Below the pieces are notes generated by a model that saw only the letters and a program-made list of their open reading frames with translations, made no database searches and was not told the DNA's origin. Of a stretch of 52,979 bases of DNA, positions 1 through 11,353 are shown in pieces; positions within the stretch are counted from its first letter, which is position 1, and each line of letters starts with the position of its first letter. This DNA is from Phlegmacium glaucopus (lineage: Eukaryota; Basidiomycota; Agaricomycetes; Agaricales; Cortinariaceae): contig MU130012.1 of the NCBI GenBank assembly GCA_015039465.1, positions 143,653 through 196,631 on the forward strand. Direction: 5' to 3'. A program made the translations under genes and the position numbers.

Positions 1-187
1 ATTTTATGATCAGTTTGGGAGAGATAAAGTAAATTTTAGATAACGATTTGTGGAAATTGTGGGACTTGTACAAAATTTATTATCGATGAAACTTCCGAGG
101 TAACCTAATGTTTCGAACTCCTTCCTAAACCTGGTTTGGGAACGTGATTTGGGACGACCCCAAAACATGGGAGGTTGGGGAGTCTTT

Positions 188-259
188 GGGAATGGGAATG
201 GGAGATTTTGGGAATGGGAGTCGGTTCCCATTCCCAAAAACCTCCCATTCCCATTCCCA
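188..259. repeat. Imperfect inverted repeat of GGGAAT units
   Basis: The left arm (188-220) is built of GGGAATGGGA units; the right arm (225-259) is the complementary TCCCATTCCC series, with only a few bases between them. The stretch would fold into a strong hairpin. Such G-rich subterminal repeats are typical of small hAT-like elements, but I could not define ends or a target duplication. Confidence 0.6.
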
Positions 260-345
260 GTCGGATTAAGGTGGGACCCCAATGGGAACTGGTAGTGATT
301 TTGGCGAATCACCATCTGATAAATATCTGTACGAAGTTAATTCGG

Positions 346-803
346 TCTATCACTAATTCTAGTGTTATTGAGTCAGTACTATATTGTCTGATTTATATAA
401 AGGGACATGGATCTATCACTAATTCTAGTGTTATTGATCCGTTGCCATTCGTATCATTCCATTTCATTCAAATCATCTAACGAGTGGAGTCAGTGCTATG
501 TTGCCTGACTCCATCTCGTTATTCAGATACATCAAATATATGAACATTCTTGTTACTATCACCGGGCATCACGGTGATAGGTATGAACCAAAGACACCGG
601 GAAAGCACAAATCAGATGCCACCGGAAAACAACGTTATAAAGCGTCGATCTCGTTACTTTATTACTCAGAGTTGAAAACCATTTTCAACATATAATTAAT
701 AATATGGATCTCGTTACTTTATTACTGATCCATATACAATCTGCTTCATTAATTTTATCATTTGCTTACTTGAGTGCAGAGTTGAAAACCATTTTCAACT
801 CTG
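346..803. repeat. Cluster of short palindromes
   Basis: At least five small hairpins lie within 460 bp. A 26-bp unit containing CACTAATTCTAGTG occurs at 346-371 and again at 412-437. GGAGTCAG pairs with CTGACTCC (486-512). Another hairpin is TATCACCG with CGGTGATA (557-579). GGATC pairs with GATCC (706-731), and CAGAGTTGAAAA pairs with TTTTCAACTCTG (777-803). They are direct sequence observations; origin unknown. Confidence 0.6.
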
Positions 804-1348
804 AACGATGTGATTTTAAGCACTCATTATTTACACTGGCATTACACTGTGTTTTATTTTCTTTGCTATTCTATATTCTATATTCTATTATTTTCTAATT
901 CCTTACTTAGTTGCTCAGTTTTGAGCATAGGGAGTTGTAGAGGTATTGATATGGAGTTGTGAGGGGGGGCTCAATCTGAGGCAACTATAGGCATAGCACA
1001 CGCGCTAGTAGTACACTACTGCTTGCACGACTAGCGCAATAGCTAGTTGTTATTCTGAAGAACAACAACAATGCTGACTCAAATTTGTGCTAGGAAGAGG
1101 TTAAGGGGGTCGGGGTCGAAAAGTTGTTTTGGGTGCTTGAACCCGGAGCGATCACGGAAGCACTTCTATAGGCTATGTAAGAGTAGCCAACCATACATCA
1201 ACTAGCTATAGAAGAATAGAAGCTACTGATTGTTGTGAAAGCAGTGAGGCCTCTTTAGATTGCTTTTTCTCTGATTTAAAGTCATTTTTATAAATACACA
1301 ACAGTTAGATCACTCTGATATCAGAGAAATAAAAATTCCCAACTAAAT

Positions 1349-1462
1349 ACCCTGACCCCTCCAGAAGGGTAAGGGTTTTCCAAGGGTCAAAAAATCTGTA
1401 CCCTGACCCTGACCCTCCTTACCCTTACCCTTGTACCCCAGGGGTTTCCCAAACCCCTGCCC
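1349..1462. repeat. C-rich CCCTGA/CCCTTA run with partial inverted repeat
   Basis: Repeated ACCCTGACCCT and TTACCCTTACCC units, with the complement AAGGGTAAGGGT a little upstream (1375 region). The unit is irregular, so it is not a telomere tract. It may be the end of a small DNA transposon. Confidence 0.45.
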
Positions 1463-2289
1463 ATCACTACTCGCTCAAAGGATCCCTGGTTCTCATTCAC
1501 TTCCAATTGAGACACTATGCGATCAGAGACAAAAATAGCAAAGGAATAGGAAGCAACACATTTTCCGCGACAGCAACAGAGATTCAGATTCTTGAGCCTG
1601 CCACCAGATGGGTGCCATCTCCCTATAAAAGCCTGGCGCTAAAGGGGCCCACATTCCTTCCTCAATCCCCCAGCAAAAAGAGAGACCAAATAAGGGCTGC
1701 CAACTCATTTCACCTGGGTAACGACACAATTTCTCAATGTTTATTACAAAATTAATGTCAATATCAACAGCCCTCATCGCCAGAGCATCAACTCCCAGCC
1801 CCAGCCCCAGTGTCAATTCAGAAACCAATAATCCAAGGTCCATTCCCGAACTCGCTCTCACCCAAGAAGATGCCGGTACACTTGTGTTGTTGAAAGTGGA
1901 TGGAAAAAAGAGGGTGGTGGATGAAGACAATGATGCTACGGCCACCGAGGGAGAATCCCCACTTGTCGAAGGTCCAGCAAAACAAATGGTAAATATCTTC
2001 AATCCTACCTGCATCGAATGGCTGCTAATTCAGAATAAATCCTTTCGATGGAATTAGATTATCATGAGTCAAAGTCAACTCTTAAAAATGTTTTACTCTG
2101 TCTTCAATAGTTAAATGTGTCGGATTGCAAAATGATTACAAAGTCAGCAAGGTGTCATGTCGATGCAGTCGACCCCTAGTGGGAGTGGAGGGGGGAAATA
2201 AACAAATGAGGTAAGACTCAGCCTAGATTAGCATGGGAGTGCCAACGCTTATGCGAAGACAGCCTTCGTTCGTGCCTCATTACGTCCTA

Positions 2290-2600
2290 GGCCATAAACG
2301 AACCTTAAAAGTTAATCCACAAGCATATTCTGCCAGTGCGTCCTCTTCCATGAAAAACTTTCTAAAGCAATACCCTTGGTAGATAGGGTAAGTGGTCATT
2401 CACTAGACTTTAGAATTATAGATTAACATGAAGGAACGTCGTTAGAAAGTGTGCAGAAATTGAATATGCCGACCGCGTCCCTGCCAGTGCCCGTAGCATC
2501 AACTCCCAAATCAGACCATCTGTGCACCGCTCGTCAATACTTGAGGTTTTCTAAAGAATGTTGAGATATATAGCCCATGGTAGCTTTAAAGCGGCTTTTC
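2290..2600. repeat. Diverged copy of the array's spacer repeat
   Basis: The stretch matches, with many differences, the spacers between the family genes (for example 11940-12180 and 46230-46440). Shared pieces include GATAGGGTAAGTGGTCATTC, the CTTCCATGAAAAACT piece and the GTAGCATCAACTCCCAAATC piece. It indicates that the tandem array once extended to the left of the hAT insertion. No gene is seen in it. Confidence 0.7.
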
Positions 2601-2673
2601 AACATCTTGAATCTTGGATGTTCTATGGTCTTATCAATGACGCGAAATGATGTTCATCACGGTAGAATTCACG

Positions 2674-5600
2674 TAGTGATGTGCTGGGCCCGGCTCAAAG
2701 CCGGAAGCCGGGCCAAGCCGAGCCGTTTTAGGCCAGGCCAGGCCAGGCCATAGGTGACGGCTCAGCAATGGCTTTGGCCTGGCCCAGGATAGCTCAAAGC
2801 CAAAGCCGGCGGCTCAGGCCGTGGCTTTAGCACTAGATAAATTTTTATTTACTTTCACTACTAGCTACATTGCAGCTACATAATAATTTTTTTAAAATGA
2901 AACTGCGAGGTCACATGTTCTTGTTGATGCCAGTGCTTCGTCGCAGCTTCGAGTCTTCGACCTAGTTTTGTGATATTTACTCATCTGACAGCATCGTCAA
3001 TGGATCCTCAATGTCGTCTCTCGTTGTCTTGGTATCTTCAAGTTTGCATATTTACGCTGGCAACTTTACTCTGGGATCGGACCTCTGCTCTACTCCCCCA
3101 TCTACACCTATCTCGAAGTCATAAAAAAAATGTCTGCATCGCTCGCTATAATCAAGACCCTTGTTAAGGATATTGTCACCCTCTCAAATTTTCTGCCTTC
3201 CTCTGTTCGACAAGGTACAAAAGACGACAAAATAGGGAGCGTGATTAACTCCAATGAATGTGATACACCACACAAAACATTTAACAGATGTTTTGACGCT
3301 ATGTTTGGGGAGGATTGCCGAGATTCTACAGGCCGTTTGCAGTATATCCGTAGAGGAAAGCTCGGTTTGGGTCTAGTTTGCTTGTATCTATCAAAAATTG
3401 ACTGGGTGGATGGGTTCCCATTGGATATCGTTGAAATCAAACTGCAACGACTCGTTGCAGAACTCAAATATCTTCAGTACGTGGACCAATTTTGAGTATC
3501 TTCTATGCATTGATTTTCTCATGACTGAAATATCTCATAGTGGACCTGACCCGGATTCGACTGTCCAAACGTGGCCATCACGCCACACAGCACCAACCTC
3601 AAAGTTGACGGATGCTAACAATGCAGCGCAACCCGAGCTCTCTTTCCAACGCAAAGCAGTACAGGATTTTTGCACACGCTCAGCCCAAGAAACCACACCT
3701 GTCGCCAACCCTTCTGTCAGTACCACAAATCCTATGACACTCAAGCGCAACTTGTCCGCCCTCATTGATGTGGACGCTGAATATATTGAGTCTGATGGAG
3801 ATGAGGAGATTAATGACCCGTCCAAACCCGGGCCCTGTACGTTCATATCTCAATTAATAAAGCTCAATTTACTTACTTTGAGCTCATGTTATAGCCAAAA
3901 AGCAATGTGTCACACATAAGACCGCTGGTACCTCCAAGAAGAAACACATTATTCTCACTGACGAAGACGCAGACGAAGGGGACAAAGTGGATGGAGAGCT
4001 GGGTCACGGTCAAAGTAAATGTACGCATGTTGCAAAATTCTGTGCCTGTTTTTTCTGAAACTAGTTGCAGCCAAGAAGAAATGCGCATCACTAGGAAATC
4101 CAATGGACATCGACAGTGAAGGACTCCTTGTAGATGTAGATGTCCAGCCAATTCATGAGGACCCACCAACACGTGAAGACAAACGACGCGACATCGACCA
4201 TTTTTTTCATCCTGCAGTTTTAAAGAACATCAATGGAAATATGAAGAAATATTGCGCATGTAAACTCTGCCCATATGTGTATCACACCTCAGTTTATGTT
4301 CACTAATAATAACCGCTCTTGCAGAGACAAAAAGAGTCTTGTCAGTGAAGTCACAACTTTACGCTGTCACATGGAGGCACACCACTCAGTGAGTCTATTG
4401 CTAGTCCTTCACCCCCTCTTTTTGATTTCTCTTAGGGAAAATACCGCAAATGGGCTCAGGAAGCCAAGTATGAATCGAGGCTGCCAGGCGATATCAAGAA
4501 ACGCAAGGCGGCAGCTGAACGCGTGACTCGGACGCTCGATCGTGACCTCAGAGAGAAGAAGCTCAATGAACGGGTTGTTCCATATACTCACAAGGCTTTT
4601 CATCAGGCTGCGATTGAGTGGCTAGTTGCCACTGATCAGGTAAGCCAGAGTTATGCCGTCAATTTAATACTAATGTGTTTACTTGTAGCCGATACAAGCC
4701 CTTGAACATCCAAAGTTCAAGGAACTTGTTGACCTTGCTGCGTGTGCCACAAACGGTGTGAAGATTCCTGGTCGAAAATCAACACGATCGGAAATCAAAC
4801 GGACGTACAAGGACCATCTCACAAGATTAAATGGGCAGCTTAATGTAAGGACACCCCCTTAGATGAATACTTCTTTCTCATCTTAACTAGGGTCCAACGG
4901 TCACCGGTGAAGTCAATTTGACATGCGACGCATGGCAAGCCAGCAATAGTGATGGTTATTTCGTGGTTACTGGCCATTGGATCGAGGAATCATCACCTAC
5001 ACAGTGGGAGCTCAAGACTGGCCTTCTTGGCTTCACACGACTCAACAATGCTCACAATGGCGAGCGGCTGGGTCAAGCCCTCTTTAAAATTGTCCAACGG
5101 GTTGGCATTGCGCACAAGGTAGGCAGATTGGTTCGTATGACTTTTCACTTGCTGATACCTCATAGATTGGTCACATAATATGCAATAATGCATCTAATAA
5201 TTCCACCATGATGCAGGAACTAGCTTCGCGTTTAAGGGCCGCAACTGGGAAAAATTATAATTGGCGAAAGAGGAAAATCAAGTAAGTCTTTGATGACGTT
5301 TGATTTACAATTAGACCTCTACTCATAATGGTTTGGCCACTGCAGCTGTCTCGCACACGTCATCAACTTGGCAACCCAAGCTCTTATATCAACATACAGT
5401 AAATCACCACATTTTGACCCAAAGAATCCAGAAGCGCATGTGCCAACAAGTCGGGATGAGGTGGGATTAGTCAGGGCAATTGCGGTCAAGGTACATGTTA
5501 AGCCACATTATTGAAGCAAGAAAACTGATTATTTTTTAGGAGCAGTCATCGGCAAAGCGAAAAGAAATGTGGAAAACTGTTCAGGTCAAGGCTGGTATTA

Positions 5601-7220
5601 CAAGACCGGTCCAACTTATCCTCGACATGAAGGTCCGATGGTCCTCAACCTATCTGATGCTTGACAGGGCTGAACGGAAAAAGACAGTGAGTACTCATGT
5701 AGGAATTCACTGACCCATTGGTACTTATGTTTCACAGCTTGTCGACACCTTCATCGATGAACTACGCTGGGAAGAAACTGATAGCTCAAAACGCGACAAA
5801 ATCCGTGCGCTTAAATTGGATGACGATGAATGGCAGCATGTTAACATTTTTCTGGGCCTACTAGCAGTCTGTATATTTTATACTCTTATGGTTTAAAGTA
5901 TCTGAAGCTTTGCTTAGCATGCTGACAATGCTCAGCAAGCGTTTTCGTCTGACCAAGCATCCACTCTCCACCTCGCTATACCCGCTCTTGAAGCTCTTCA
6001 CAGAGCATGGTCATCCCGTTCTGCACATCCAAAGTATGAGCGATTTGCTCCTGCTCTCGAAGCTGCATGTATGAAGATTGATGATTACTACGAGAAGACA
6101 ACGGATTCACCTGCCTATATTATGGCAATGAGTAAGCAGATAATTATTCTTCGTGTCAATGGTGGCCAGCGCTAATGTGACTCTTAGTCCTTAATCCCAA
6201 AGAGAAGATGTCTTATTTCAAGAAACATTGGTTGACAGAACTGCAGGGAGACGTCATGAGATGTGTTGAAGAAGTGGTATATGAGATTTTTTCTTGCGGT
6301 TTGCTTTATCCACTGACTTCTATTCAGTTTAAAGAACGGTATTTGCTACTGAGTAAGGATGCAAGCCCTCAGGAATCTACGACATCCAAAACTGCTAAGC
6401 CGGGGCTATGCGCATTACTACGTGAACTCCGAGTCAGTGATGATGAAGACGACAATATGGATATGCGCTCCGCCGTTTTAGAGGACCCTGATCGGCCATG
6501 GTCTAAGTACTTTCATGCATACATAGACGCTAGCGAGCAAGTACCAGATGGCTGGTCGTCAATCAAATGGTGGGGGGTAGGTATTTTCACTTTATGGCTC
6601 AATCTTTAGACAACTCATGACTATAATTTTTTAGATTAATTCCTCTCGCTATCATCCTGCCTGGGCCTCGCTAGCCCGTGACTATTTATCAATCATGTCA
6701 TCTTCTGTTTCGAGCGAACACACATTCTCACAAGGTGGCATTACTATCAGCAAACTACGAAACCGGCTGAAAGGAGATGTCGTTGAGGCTTTACAATGTG
6801 TAAAATGTGCAATCCGGCATGATTTACTCTTTCGGGAACCAGCTCCTTCTTCAATTCTCAAAGCAGATGATGGCGAGGATGGCGAGGATGGCGAGGATGG
6901 TGAGGATGATGGAGAAGGGTCTGAAACAGCCGAGAGTTGGGATGATTTAATGATTGAGGATGAGGATGATGGCCTGAGTGGGGTGGTCATTGAGTCGGAT
7001 TAAGATTAAAAGAGCCATAGCTACCTGTAGCTACTGTCGTTACCTGTCTTATACCATAGTGTGTATCTTGTCTGCTAAAAGCCGCGGCCTGGGCCAAGCC
7101 AAGCCTGAGCCAAGCCGGCTTTGGGGGCTTTGGCTTGGCCCAGGGTTTGAGAAAGCCAGAGCCGCCCAAAGCCAGGCCAAAGCCGTGGCTTTTGGGCCAA
7201 GCCGGGCCAGAACATCACTA
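2674..7220 (+). mobile_element. Complete hAT-superfamily DNA transposon
   Basis: The element is 4547 bp. It is flanked by a perfect 8-bp target duplication AATTCACG (2666-2673 and 7221-7228), the size expected of hAT. The terminal inverted repeats begin TAGTGATGT at both ends and continue imperfectly (TAGTGATGTGCTGGGCCCGG on the left; the right end, read inward, is the same with a T for G and a one-base gap). Both subterminal regions are packed with GGCCAGGCCA and AAAGCC-type repeats in opposite orientation. One spliced gene with hAT transposase motifs fills the interior. It lies about 0.4 kb upstream of the start of family gene 1. Confidence 0.95.
3521..7003 (+). CDS. hAT transposase, 15 exons, second catalytic Asp changed to Asn
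   Basis: Exons: 3521-3836, 3895-4014, 4071-4278, 4325-4388, 4436-4639, 4689-4844, 4891-5118, 5166-5281, 5346-5490, 5540-5686, 5738-5866, 5918-6131, 6188-6276, 6328-6576, 6635-7003. All 14 introns are GT-AG and join in frame to 917 aa with no stop. An acidic N-terminus is followed by a BED-type zinc finger (CACKLC ... RCHMEAHH), then the RNase-H-like core with LTCDAW (first catalytic Asp), CLAHVINLATQA and VRWSSTYLML. The C-terminus has the hAT dimerisation block with YHPAWASLARDYLSI and SSEHTFSQGG. In hAT enzymes the second catalytic Asp lies in a DNASNN-type motif; here it reads CNNASNN (codon at 5184-5186). That is a G-to-A change in a CpG, so the enzyme is probably inactive. A run of GED repeats lies near the C-terminus. 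The start codon is the least certain part; an open stretch at 3130-3495 could be an extra 5' exon. Confidence 0.9.
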
Positions 7221-7228
7221 AATTCACG

Positions 7229-7597
7229 TACCTTTGAGCCTCCAAGCTTTGAGTGATGTCTAAATACTTTTCTCTATGTTTTTGATGTACAGGATAAGGC
7301 CCCCTAGCCACATCGATGAAGAAGACAAACCTAGTCTGAGTCCGAGTCCGACGAACGTTGAAAAAATTGCACCTCAGCCTCAGCCTGCTGCAGCTTCTGA
7401 TACAATCATGTACGAACAGCCAGAAGTGGTATGCGCAGTCCCACTGCCATCGAACAATATGCCTCGTGTTAAATTTCACTGCCATTCAGGTCATGTGGGA
7501 AGTGCCATGTCAGAATCGTCTTCCCTTAATGGGTGCTTATCTGTCTTGTATAAAACTATAATCCTCAGTCACTCCATTTTATCCTTCAAGTTATACC
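7229..7597. other. Upstream region of family gene 1
   Basis: This is the DNA between the hAT element and the start codon of gene 1. It lacks the CAACCGGTTG palindrome found upstream of the other family genes. A TATA-like TATAAAACTATAA lies about 50 bp before the start codon. An open stretch near 7290-7430 has a Pro/Ser-rich reading, but I find no partner exon for it. Confidence 0.4.
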
Positions 7598-10500
7598 ATG
7601 TCTTTCTTTCAAAACACCAAAGACATCAAGATTGAAGGTGGAGAATTCAACAACATCGATGGAAACTACATAGTGTATGAAGACAGTCGCCATGAGATCA
7701 ACATTAATTCCAACAACAATCTGACTGATCCATACAACAACAATTCCAAAAGATTCAGTGAGAGACTCAACTAATTCCTGTTAAAGGTCGTCTGACGATT
7801 CATCAAAGGTGGTCGCAAGCCACGACCTCGTTACTCCTATGGTGATGGACATGACGATGAGATGGACTGGACGCCATCTTCTACGTCGACAGGCATGTCG
7901 ATATCTTTCCATAAGAATCAAACGGAAACCATCTGACTTCCCTTCCAGATCGAAGAGAAGATGATCACACTGTGCCTCCACCTCAGCGCCCACCGTTCAT
8001 GACATCGACAGGCATGTCGATATCTTTCCATAAGAATCAAACTGAAACCATTTGACTTCCCTTCCAGATCGAAGAGAAGATGATCACACTATGCCTCCAC
8101 CTCAGCGCCCACCGTTCATGACATCGACAGGCATGTCGATATCTTTCCATAAAAATCAAACGGAAACCATTTGACTTCCCTTTCAGACCATCGAAGAGAA
8201 GATGATCACACTGTACCTCCACCTCAGCGCCCACCGTTCATGCCGCCCTCCGTGCCACCACAATTCCCCTCGGCCGATGGCCACGTTTACAATTATGATT
8301 CCTTCAATATGAAGCATAATGAGATCAACGACTCATTCAATGATAACTCTCGGAGTTTTTGTAAGTATTAAGTATCTATGCAACATCCGAATTTCTTTTT
8401 GAATTCCGTCAAGATCATGATGGTCATGCGCCTTCCACCAATCAATGGAGCCGTGTCAGGCCTCAAAGGAAGTCGACGAACAGAGCAGGTACAATTCCGA
8501 ATGTCGAGGAAGTCGATGACCTTCAATTCAACAGTGGATCGTTCGGAAGCGGCAAGATGAATGCCTCAGGACAAATGCCTTTTCAAGCCAAATCACCACA
8601 ATATATGGCGGATGGCATGCGTTTTGGTCCACAAAGTTCTCATTTCCAGCATATGAACCAGAATAAGCGTTGGACGTTTTCGGGAGTGACGATGTCTTTA
8701 TTTCAAGAAAATGAACTACCGAATATGCCTGAAAATAGCGACGAAAACGACGAGTCCGGCGACTCAGACTCTTCCTCATCGCACAGCAGCGAGGCGGGGG
8801 ATCATATAAGCACCAGGATGGCTGATATGTCAATTCGCGATCCTACGCCCTCGTCTACATCAAAGGATAAATCTCACCCTCAGACCGCTACCCATTTTCC
8901 CCCAGCTGCAACTCTCTCTAGGGTGCAGTCCGATCCTCAGAGACCTGCTAATCCTCAGGTAAACCCTCCAATGGGTTACTACCCATCCAACCCGGGCTCA
9001 TACAATTACGCCTATTTTCAACACTCCTACTCTGATCCGTCCATGGCTCACATGTGGGATCCGGCGACGGCCGACTACTTTGCCCAATCAAACGCAGCCC
9101 ACCAAGCTTCCATTCATAGAGACAACGATCGAACCAAGCTTCCACCCGTGTCAACTTCGGGATTCAACTCTCCGCCGTCGTCGAGCGGTGGTTCAAAATA
9201 CGGAGATTATCCAACACGCGACACAAGTGTACATCGGACGAACATATCTTACAATATGGAAAATAATACAATTAAAAATTCATTTAACGACAACTCATTG
9301 GTTGATTCCAGGGGAAAGCGTTCGTGTCATTTTTGTTTCTTGATTCATGTGGTTGACATTGTGATTATTTAGATTTAGGGACTAAGAGAACCAAGAAGGA
9401 CGGACGCAAATACCCTCTTTTCCCACCTAGGACTTTCTCTAGGATTCAGTCTGATTCTCAGAGACCGACTAAGTCTCAGGTAAACCATCCAACGGGTCCC
9501 CCAAGCCCATCCAACTTGAGCTCCGACAATACCCTTCATCACTCTTATCTGCCCTTGACGCCTTACACAGAGCCGGCTATGGATAGAAGTGGTGGGATTG
9601 GTATGTACGTTGTTGATATTTTGTGCCAACAGTGCTGAACAGCATACAGTCGCAACGCAAGTTGTAATTGCAGCGGAAGGCGCTTTGAAATACGTATGCG
9701 ACTCGGGGAAAAACGCCGAAATCAAAACAGCTTTCCTTGATCTGAAAATCCTGGAATCTGAGTATCTGGTTCTTGCAGGATTTAATGAAGCTTTTATTCA
9801 AACAGGATTTGGATACCTAGAGGAAATTCACATTTTCTGCTGCACCAAAATTCCAAATCCACTACCTTTACTCAGTCGACTTGGGAAGATTTTAACGCCA
9901 TATCCTGGTATCATTTTTACGCCATCATCTGTATACAAAACACCTGTCTTCAAAGACGATGGAGCCATCTGGGACTATGGTGACCTGAGCTTGGATCGTG
10001 CTGAAAGACATTCTGACATTCTTGCCAAGGGAATTTCATGCTCGGAATTGGTCCCTGTTACGAGTCTTGTTCAAAGTCAGTCAAGTAGTAGTTCTGTTAC
10101 ATTGGGTCGTTCGGGAGGGGGCGGAAATGATAATCATGGTGGCGCTGGAGAGGACAAAGGCAACAGTCGCTCTGATGATCATAATGATGATCGTGAAACA
10201 AATGACAACTCTAATGACAACACACCTGATGGTGATCCAGAGGATGCAGAGGGCAGCGGAAATGGAGATTCATCAACTTTGCCTGGTATCTCCTTTAATG
10301 TTCAAGCCAAACTCTTCAAAGGCACCAGTGATTCAGTTCCTTCCAAATTTTTCCAGGAGTTGGAAATCAAGGGTACATTAACAATACAGGCAAGTCTCTT
10401 GGAAGCATTTTTGGGCAACCCCAATCTTACAATAAATCCAGACAAATCCTGCTCAGCTGAAACCAAGACAACTTTCCAAATCTCATGTGGAATTCAGAAA

Positions 10501-11353
10501 GCTTAGCTTTCAAAGTAGCGAATCAGCTGGCCTGGCATATGAACAATTTCATGTGAAGGTGGAGATAAATGCAAATGACGAGAACACTGACATTGATGTA
10601 CTTCAACCATTGAAAACCCCTGCATTTGATCACAAGACGACGGAGACCACTGCCAATAATGTGACAACTAGCAGGACATTTGGGGGTTCACTAGCAGTTA
10701 TGCCAACATTTTTACTTACAGGTAACAGGTTGAAGAAAACATCTTCCAGTACGGCCCAGGAACTCAAAAAATATCGTTCGAGGATCACGCAGCGAGATTC
10801 TGGTGGAATTGTTTCGTGGGGATTCTATGTTGATGATCCAATCGAGCGACAGACCGGGATCGCATTTGGGGGATATCGAGCCCTTCCAAGTGTCGATTTT
10901 AGATTCTATGGGGTCTTAGATGTTGGGCCGCCACCACCCCCACCTGAACGTTTTGATGTTACGATTGCCTCGTCCTGGTCATTGACTCCTCCCAATACTA
11001 ACCAGAGTTATATAGTAACCTCTGGTTGGCTTTCTTCCATCAAGAAGTCTAAAGTTCCCTTGTACTCCAATCTCTGCCAGGTTGTTAAGTTGCACCTGCC
11101 GTCTGATCAGTTGGAACAGACGTTCTATAGGTCTGTTACGGTTGCGGCGGTAAACCAATCCAGCGCCAAGACAGTTCATGAGCGACTAGCGTTATACAGG
11201 GTCACACCTACTGTAGAGTTTTTGAACTCTCCACCTACTAGTCTCGAGTCTGGTAGGTTTTATTCCAGTTCGTTCATTGTCACACAAAATATGACCCGGA
11301 TCTTGTCTACAGAGTCACATAGCCCTGTCCAATCTTCTTCGCACCAGCATTGA
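7598..11353 (+). CDS. Array family gene 1, uncharacterised multi-module protein
   Basis: Exons: 7598-7757, 7809-7892, 7949-8011, 8068-8130, 8187-8360, 8414-9319, 9379-9600, 9650-10389, 10442-11252, 11313-11353; about 1087 aa, all junctions in frame. It starts MSFFQNTKDIKIEGGEFNN, the family's GG-x-F-N motif. Module 1 ends the first exon, module 2 (YDSFNMKHNEINDSFNDNS) ends exon 5, and module 3 (TIKNSFNDNS) ends exon 6. Between them are acidic Ser-rich linkers with two copies of an SRVQSDPQ/SRIQSDSQ peptide. Exon 8 carries the conserved domain VVIAAEGALKYV ... EYLVLAGFNE ... GYLEEIHIFC ... GAIWDY, then a Gly/Asp/Asn-rich linker. The last exons carry a beta-rich region with GGIVSWGFYVDDPIE, FGGYRALPSVDFRFYG and six prolines. 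Exons 3 and 4 are tandem copies of the start of exon 5. The intron after 10389 has a GC donor (GCAAGT). The last intron (60 bp) has no stop, so retaining it also gives an open protein. I do not recognise a described family; function unknown. Confidence 0.8.
7893..8246 (+). repeat. Three tandem 119-bp intron-plus-exon cassettes in gene 1
   Basis: Copies start at 7893, 8012 and 8131, exactly 119 bp apart. Each consists of a 56-bp intron with a GC donor (GCATGTCGATATC) and TTCCAG or TTTCAG acceptor, followed by 63 coding bases (21 codons) reading RREDDHTVPPPQRPPFM or a close variant. The unit is not divisible by three, but the exon part is. Only splicing at the GC donor keeps the frame through all three copies. 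Two cassettes are additions relative to genes 2-5. Confidence 0.85.

Larger units (their letters stand above)
1..2289. other. No recognisable gene; repeat-rich flank
   Basis: I see no coding region that can be supported in this stretch. Open frames on both strands around 1523-2057 overlap each other, have no recognisable motif and no convincing splice partners. The sequence holds short palindromes (346-803), a G/A-rich hairpin (188-259) and a C-rich run (1349-1462), which look like debris of small non-autonomous transposons. The end at 2289 is set by the start of spacer-type repeat sequence also found in the array downstream. Confidence 0.6.

Noticed and set aside
346..803. CRISPR array
   Set aside because: The repeated units are palindromes of different sequence without regular spacers, and the DNA is fungal.
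1349..1462. Telomere repeat tract
   Set aside because: Units vary between CCCTGA and CCCTTA, the run is short and partly inverted, and ordinary sequence continues on both sides.
1523..2057. Open frames on both strands as a gene
   Set aside because: They overlap each other, have no motif, and I find no reliable exon partners; a single stretch of open sequence is not enough.
7276..7635. Separate gene just after the hAT element
   Set aside because: The frame runs into the true start of gene 1 in another frame, and no other exon or motif supports it.
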